Origin: JBILVQ01 sp044370375
GTDB lineage: Bacteria; Bacteroidota; Bacteroidia; UBA4408
Reading direction: 5' to 3'
DNA: 9,740 nt
Assembly: GCA_044370375.1 (NCBI GenBank)
Contig: JBILVQ010000116.1
Location: forward strand, 1 to 9,740
The notes below the pieces were generated by a model. It saw only the letters and a list, made by a program, of their open reading frames with translations. It searched no databases and was not told the DNA's origin. Positions 5,896-9,740 of the stretch are shown here, in pieces. Numbering within the stretch: the stretch's first letter is position 1; each line of letters opens with the position of its first letter. The position numbers and the translations under genes are program-made.

Positions 5896-7971
5896 ATGAA
5901 TGAAATGGAAGCGGCAGCTGAAGTTGCCCATTTAACCGAATTGCTGGATAAGTACAATTACCATTATTATGTGCTTTCCGAATCTTTGGTTTCAGATTAT
6001 GACTTCGATCAATTGCTGAAGAAACTCGAAGCACTAGAATCTCAGTTTCCACTATTGGCTTCTCCTGAATCACCAACAAAGAGGGTAGGAGGCGCTATTA
6101 CCAAAGAGTTTCAGCAGGTGGTGCATCGCTTTCCTATGTTGAGTCTTGGCAATACCTACTCCTTCGAAGAAGTTGATGAATTTAATCAGCGGGTTGTTAA
6201 GGCGCTTGAAGCCGAGGCTGAATATGTGGCAGAATTAAAGTATGATGGAGTGGCGATTGGTTTGCGTTACGTCAATGGAAAATTGTATCAGGCGATAACA
6301 CGCGGAGACGGTGTTCAGGGCGATGATGTTACCACCAATGTAAAAACCATTCGCAGTATTCCGCTGCAACTCCGCCATGGAAACTTTCCCGATGATTTTG
6401 AAATCAGGGGTGAAATATTTTTACCTAGGCCGGAGTTCGACCGCATTAACAAGGAAAAGGAAGAATTGGGTGAAGCACCTTTGGCCAACCCAAGAAATGC
6501 TGCCTCCGGAACCTTGAAGATGCAGGATTCTGCTGTGGTGGCAGAACGCAAACTGGACTGTTATTTGTACCATGTACTAGCGGAGCAATTGCCTTTTAAA
6601 ACCCACGAAGAATCGCTGCAAGCTGCACGCGAATGGGGATTTAAAGTATCACCTCATTCAAGGGTGGTGAAGAATACCGAAGCCTTGGTTAATTACATCA
6701 ACGAATGGGATACCCGTAGGTTTGAATTACCCGTAGATACTGATGGCATTGTGGTAAAAGTAAACCGCCTCGATTATCAGCAAATGCTTGGTTTTACTGC
6801 CAAAGTGCCTCGTTGGGCCATGGCCTTCAAATACAAAGCACAAGAAGCGGTTACACAATTAAGAGAAGTAACTTTTCAGGTAGGCCGAACCGGTGTTTTA
6901 ACTCCGGTTGCTAACTTGGTGCCTGTGCTATTGGCCGGTACCATGGTAAAACGTGCTTCTTTGCACAACGCAGATATTATTGCCAAATTGGATTTGCATG
7001 AGCATGATTTTGTTTGTGTTGAAAAAGGGGGTGAAATCATCCCCAAAATTACGAGCGTAGCATTGAGTAAACGTTCCTTCGATGCGCAGCCAGTACGGTT
7101 CCTGACCCATTGTCCTGAATGCAATACGGCACTTATCCGTCCTGAGGGTGAAGCCAATTTTTTCTGTCCCAATGAATGGGAATGTCTTCCGCAACGTGAA
7201 GGAAAAATTGAGCATTTCGTTGGTAGAAAAGCAATGAACATAGATTCTTTGGGTGCGGAAACCATTGCCGGTTTGTTGCAAAAAAATAAAATTCACGATT
7301 ATCTTGATTTGTACTCGCTGACGTATGATGATTTGATAGGATTGGAATTTTCGTTGGAAGAGGATGCAGAGGGGAACCAAAGAAAAAGGAGTTTGCAGGA
7401 AAAGTCGGTGTTGAATTTAATCAAGGGCATTGATGCTTCAAAGCAGGTTCCCTTCGAAAGGGTTCTTTTTGCCTTGGGTATAAAGCATGTGGGCGAAACA
7501 GTGGCCAAAAAAATTGCCAAACATTTCGGAAGTCTGGATGCAATTGAAAATGCGGCAACGGAAGAACTGTTGGCTGTTCCTGATGTTGGAGAAAGAATAG
7601 CTCAATCGTTGCGATCGTTTTTTGACGAACCGAGAAACAAGGAATTACTGAATAAGTTGCGCGCTTGCGGACTTCAGTTAGTGACAGAGAAGAAGGAGAG
7701 TAGCGGTTCGGGTATTTTGTCGGGGCTGACCTTTGTTGTTTCAGGCGTATTTGATAATTATAGTCGCGATGGCATCAAAGAAACCATCGAAAACCATGGC
7801 GGCAAAGTAGTCGCAACGGTTTCGGGCAAAACAAGTTATTTGGTGGCAGGTGCAGAAACCGGTCCCTCAAAAATGGAAAAGGCAACTAAACTGGGCGTGA
7901 AAGTGATTAGTGAAAAGGAATTTACCGACCTTTGTCAAGGAACGGGAATTCTTGAAAACCTTTCGGAATGA
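5896..7971 (+). CDS. ligA: NAD-dependent DNA ligase LigA
   Basis: This is a full-length 691-residue LigA, which seals nicks in DNA with NAD+ as the adenylate donor in replication and repair. Domains run in order. The NAD-binding Ia region has YHYYVLSESLVSDYDFD. The nucleotidyltransferase domain has the catalytic lysine in ELKYDGVAIG (K115) and the DGIVVKVN motif at about 283-290. An OB fold follows (FQVGRTGVLTPVANL). A four-cysteine zinc finger uses C406, C409, C424 and C430. Helix-hairpin-helix repeats include LGIKHVGETVAKKIA and VPDVGERIAQSL. A BRCT domain lies at about 604-680. A charged insertion near 487-499 (SLEEDAEGNQRKR) is, from memory, typical of Bacteroidota LigA. The ATG at 5896 is preferred to a TTG two codons earlier (5890). 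The last four bases overlap the next gene. Very high confidence. Confidence 0.99.
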   Translation: MNEMEAAAEVAHLTELLDKYNYHYYVLSESLVSDYDFDQLLKKLEALESQFPLLASPESPTKRVGGAITKEFQQVVHRFPMLSLGNTYSFEEVDEFNQRVVKALEAEAEYVAELKYDGVAIGLRYVNGKLYQAITRGDGVQGDDVTTNVKTIRSIPLQLRHGNFPDDFEIRGEIFLPRPEFDRINKEKEELGEAPLANPRNAASGTLKMQDSAVVAERKLDCYLYHVLAEQLPFKTHEESLQAAREWGFKVSPHSRVVKNTEALVNYINEWDTRRFELPVDTDGIVVKVNRLDYQQMLGFTAKVPRWAMAFKYKAQEAVTQLREVTFQVGRTGVLTPVANLVPVLLAGTMVKRASLHNADIIAKLDLHEHDFVCVEKGGEIIPKITSVALSKRSFDAQPVRFLTHCPECNTALIRPEGEANFFCPNEWECLPQREGKIEHFVGRKAMNIDSLGAETIAGLLQKNKIHDYLDLYSLTYDDLIGLEFSLEEDAEGNQRKRSLQEKSVLNLIKGIDASKQVPFERVLFALGIKHVGETVAKKIAKHFGSLDAIENAATEELLAVPDVGERIAQSLRSFFDEPRNKELLNKLRACGLQLVTEKKESSGSGILSGLTFVVSGVFDNYSRDGIKETIENHGGKVVATVSGKTSYLVAGAETGPSKMEKATKLGVKVISEKEFTDLCQGTGILENLSE

Positions 7972-8516
7972 GTATTGTAAAGAAAACACAAAAGAGCGCA
8001 GCAGAGTATTTGCTCAAAAAAGAGCATGCAAGTATTAAGCGCAAGGTAAAAGCAAGTTCTTTGGACAGTGCAGAAACCATTGCGCTTTTGTTTGATGCTA
8101 CCGATCCTGAAGAATTCGAAATCATTAAGAAGTTCATCAAGAAATTAAAGGAGTCGAAGAAGAAGGTAAAGGCACTTGGATATTATGATGCCAAAGAAAT
8201 ACCGGTGATGATGCCGAGTAAATTGGAGTATGATTTTTTTACCCGCAAGCAATTGAAGTGGTATTTAAAGCCCAGCGATCCGGTGGTAGATAATTTTATT
8301 CGTGAGCCCTTTTCTTTGCTGATTAATCTATCGAAAGAGCATCGCACTCCCTTGTTGTATGTTTTGGCCCTATCGCGTTCAACCTTTAAAGTAGGCGCCA
8401 GGCATCCCAAATACATTGATTACTATGATTTGATGATGAGTCTGCCTGAAGAAACAACTTTACCGGAGTACCTTCAGATGCTTGAAAAATATTTAACCAT
8501 GATTCAACCTGCCTAA
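7968..8516 (+). CDS. DUF6913-like protein of unknown function
   Basis: This 182-residue soluble protein has no signal peptide or membrane segment. The N-terminal part is very basic and lysine-rich (MSIVKKTQKSAAEYLLKKEH, later KKFIKKLKESKKKVKALGYY). The middle has FFTRKQLKWYLKP, and the C-terminal half has FSLLINLSKEHRTPLLYVLALS followed by FKVGARHPKYIDYYDLMM and PEYLQMLEKYLTMI. This layout recalls the Bacteroidota-specific DUF6913 family, judged from memory. No catalytic motif is evident. The ATG overlaps the ligA stop in an ATGA arrangement, and dapA follows 13 bases after the stop, so it is almost certainly co-transcribed with both. No function is proposed. The gene itself is real (context, length, conserved-looking residues); the family name is moderately sure. 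Confidence 0.75.
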   Translation: MSIVKKTQKSAAEYLLKKEHASIKRKVKASSLDSAETIALLFDATDPEEFEIIKKFIKKLKESKKKVKALGYYDAKEIPVMMPSKLEYDFFTRKQLKWYLKPSDPVVDNFIREPFSLLINLSKEHRTPLLYVLALSRSTFKVGARHPKYIDYYDLMMSLPEETTLPEYLQMLEKYLTMIQPA

Positions 8517-8529
8517 GGCATAAAAAAGA

Positions 8530-9417
8530 ATGAACACAGAAAAACTAAAAGGAACAGGAGTGGCCATTGTTACTCCATTTACGACCCATGGTGATATTGA
8601 TTTTGTATCGCTGGAGCGATTGCTGGAGCATTTGATAAAGGGTGGTGTAGAATACCTCGTGGTTCAGGGTACAACCGGTGAATCTGTAACCATGACAGAC
8701 CAGGAACGCATGGTGTTGTTTTCTTTTGTGCGTGAGAAAGTTGATGGAAGAGTTGGTTTGGTGGCAGGCGTAGGAGGAAATGATACCATGAAAACAGCCA
8801 AACAAATGAAGGCTTTTGATTTGGAAGGATATCAGGCCATTTTGTCGGTAACGCCCTATTACAACAAGCCAACGCAGGAGGGTTTGTACAGGCATTTTGC
8901 CTATTTGGCGGAACATACACCGCTACCAATTATTTTGTACAATGTACCGGGACGTACAGCAGTGAATCTGTTACCTGAAACAACCCTACGACTGGCCAAA
9001 GGATTTTCAAACATAATAGGAATTAAGGAAGCTTCAGGAAATGTAGAGCAAATCATGCAAATTATAATGCATAAGCCCAAAGGATTTTTGGTGATATCTG
9101 GCGATGATAATTTAACCATGCCATTGGTTGCTGCTGGTGCTGTTGGCGTAATTTCTGTGGTGGCGAATGTTTTTCCACAACAATACAGTGATATGGTTAG
9201 GGCCACTTTGGCTGGGGATTTGGCGCATGCCCGCAAGTTGCATTATTCTTTAATGGATTTAACCAATTTGCTTTTCGCAGAGGGAAATCCTGCAGGAGCT
9301 AAGGCTGCTTTGCAATTGTTGGGTATTTGTGAAGCTACGGTTCGTTTACCTCTGGTGGAGGCGAGTGAGACTTTAACGAATAGGATTGTGGAACAAATAA
9401 AGGTTTTGCAGTTTTAA
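8530..9417 (+). CDS. dapA: 4-hydroxy-tetrahydrodipicolinate synthase DapA
   Basis: This 295-residue class I aldolase-type TIM barrel condenses pyruvate with aspartate semialdehyde, the first committed step toward diaminopimelate and lysine, and therefore peptidoglycan. Key residues are present: GTTGES with T48 and T49, SVTPYYNKP with Y111, LYNVPGRT with Y137 and R142, and the Schiff-base lysine K166 in IIGIKEASG. SGDDNLTMPLVAAGAVGVISV is the usual C-terminal half signature. Length is normal. The ATG at 8530 is 13 bases after the DUF6913 stop, with an A-rich leader (AAAAAAG) and no strong Shine-Dalgarno. It is the last gene of the operon. Very high confidence. Confidence 0.99.
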   Translation: MNTEKLKGTGVAIVTPFTTHGDIDFVSLERLLEHLIKGGVEYLVVQGTTGESVTMTDQERMVLFSFVREKVDGRVGLVAGVGGNDTMKTAKQMKAFDLEGYQAILSVTPYYNKPTQEGLYRHFAYLAEHTPLPIILYNVPGRTAVNLLPETTLRLAKGFSNIIGIKEASGNVEQIMQIIMHKPKGFLVISGDDNLTMPLVAAGAVGVISVVANVFPQQYSDMVRATLAGDLAHARKLHYSLMDLTNLLFAEGNPAGAKAALQLLGICEATVRLPLVEASETLTNRIVEQIKVLQF

Positions 9418-9463
9418 GGGCAAGTTGAAAAAATATAAGATAGTGGGCAATGGCTTTGTTTCG

Positions 9464-9488
9464 AAATGCGCCATGGCATTTATTTTTT
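9464..9488 (+). terminator. Possible weak terminator after dapA
   Basis: AAATGC (9464-9469) can pair with GCATTT (9476-9481) around a six-base loop, followed one base later by six T residues. It lies about 47 bases after the dapA stop, a sensible place for the operon to end. The stem is short and only a third GC, so this is a tentative call. Confidence 0.35.
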
Positions 9489-9561
9489 CCCAAGCGTCAT
9501 GTTGTTTCGATTACCATACCGGCTTTTTATTTTTCAAAAAAATCATTTTCATGTTTGGCTT

Positions 9562-9583
9562 ACCCTTCGACTCCGCTCAGGGT
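9562..9583. repeat. Interspersed TTCGACTCCGCTCAGGG-type repeat
   Basis: ACCCT (9562-9566) and AGGGT (9579-9583) form a 5-bp inverted repeat around a 12-base loop containing TCGACTCCGCTC. From memory, this sequence is a frequent interspersed element in Bacteroidota and other genomes and is the source of the recurring spurious peptide FDSAQGD in predicted proteins. Only one copy lies in this window, so repetition cannot be shown here. A small CAGC/GCTG hairpin with a T5 loop (9586-9598) follows directly. Confidence 0.6.
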
Positions 9584-9600
9584 GACAGCTTTTTGCTGCT

Positions 9601-9629
9601 GCGCTTAAGCTAACGTTGATTTTAAGCGC
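9601..9629. repeat. 8-bp perfect inverted repeat
   Basis: GCGCTTAA (9601-9608) and TTAAGCGC (9622-9629) are perfect reverse complements with a 13-base loop; a further G·T pair can extend the stem inward. It sits between the two other repeat elements and could be a hairpin of a repeat unit or part of a transcription end. It has no following T-run on the plus strand. Confidence 0.55.
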
Positions 9630-9664
9630 CAACCAACCAAAAAATTAAAAGATATGTCACATTG

Positions 9665-9730
9665 GTCCCTCGCAGTCCCATAGGGACGGCCGATATTTTA
9701 GCCTTGGATTTCAATCCAAGGTTACAAGGC
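9665..9730. repeat. Composite palindromic repeat with two hairpins
   Basis: The first hairpin is GTCCC (9675-9679), loop ATA, GGGAC (9683-9687). The second is a 12-bp stem, 9699-9710 against 9713-9724, with a two-base TC loop and one G·T pair; its core is CCTTGGATT against AATCCAAGG. Alternative pairings also exist: GTCCCT (9665-9670) with AGGGAC (9682-9687), and GCCTTG (9701-9706) with CAAGGC (9725-9730). From memory, GTCCC-GGGAC and CCTTGG-type palindromes are common interspersed elements in Bacteroidota. Whether this is a mobile REP-like unit cannot be decided from one copy. The element may continue past the window edge. Confidence 0.6.
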
Positions 9731-9740
9731 AAAATTTTTT

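Larger units (their letters stand above)
9418..9740. other. Gene-free repeat-rich region after dapA
   Basis: These 323 bases at the right edge hold no convincing gene. The first half (9418-9555) is AT-rich with a weak hairpin followed by a T-run. The second half (9556-9740) carries several closely spaced inverted repeats, listed separately. A 62-codon open frame beginning with TTG at 9425 crosses a common repeat and is not called. Confidence 0.75.

Noticed and set aside
6876..7380. Long minus-strand frames opposite ligA
   Set aside because: LigA is intact and highly conserved on the plus strand, and the antisense translations show no domain.
8545..8929. Minus-strand frames opposite dapA
   Set aside because: dapA has all catalytic residues on the plus strand; the antisense frames arise from its codon pattern.
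9425..9613. Open frame of 62 codons after dapA, from a TTG, containing LPFDSAQGD
   Set aside because: The FDSAQGD part is the translation of a common non-coding repeat, the frame has no recognisable domain, and it crosses a hairpin. It is most likely not a gene.

Overview
The window looks like chromosomal DNA of a gliding-type member of the Bacteroidota. The evidence is a gldF/gldG pair, a ligA with the charged insertion I recall from that phylum, a DUF6913-type protein, promoter-like TAnnTTTG boxes instead of TATAAT, little sign of Shine-Dalgarno sequences, and moderate-to-low GC. I cannot place it more finely than phylum. There is no phage, CRISPR, transposase, tRNA or rRNA gene.

The two halves are transcribed divergently from a 75-base gap at 4143-4217. 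To the left, on the minus strand, lies SAM hydroxide adenosyltransferase-like (DUF62) > small ABM-fold monooxygenase-like protein > MFS exporter > gldF > gldG. gldG runs off the left edge. The first three genes are tightly packed, with an 11-base overlap and then a 5-base gap, so they read as one operon. gldF has its own promoter-like box at the very end of the MFS gene and may be expressed separately. GldF and GldG are the permease and the auxiliary (former substrate-binding) component of the gliding-associated Gld ABC transporter.

To the right, on the plus strand, lies phoH-like ATPase, a 133-base gap with a promoter-like box, then GNAT acetyltransferase > ligA > DUF6913 protein > dapA. The last four genes are separated by 18 bases, a 4-base ATGA overlap and 13 bases, so they look like one operon. 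It joins an RNA/protein-modification type enzyme, DNA ligase, an unknown protein and the first committed step of lysine/diaminopimelate synthesis. This looks like shared housekeeping expression rather than one pathway.

The last 323 bases (9418-9740) hold no convincing gene. They carry a dense set of short inverted repeats of the kind scattered in Bacteroidota genomes: a TTCGACTCCGCTCAGGG element, an 8-bp stem, a GTCCC/GGGAC hairpin and a 12-bp stem around CCTTGGATT.

I do not see a clear new multi-gene system here. The points most worth a second look are the DUF62 protein, which appears to lack the Asp-Arg-His residues described for this enzyme family, the repeat cluster at the right end, the uncharacterised DUF6913 protein locked between ligA and dapA, and the shared form of the promoter-like boxes.
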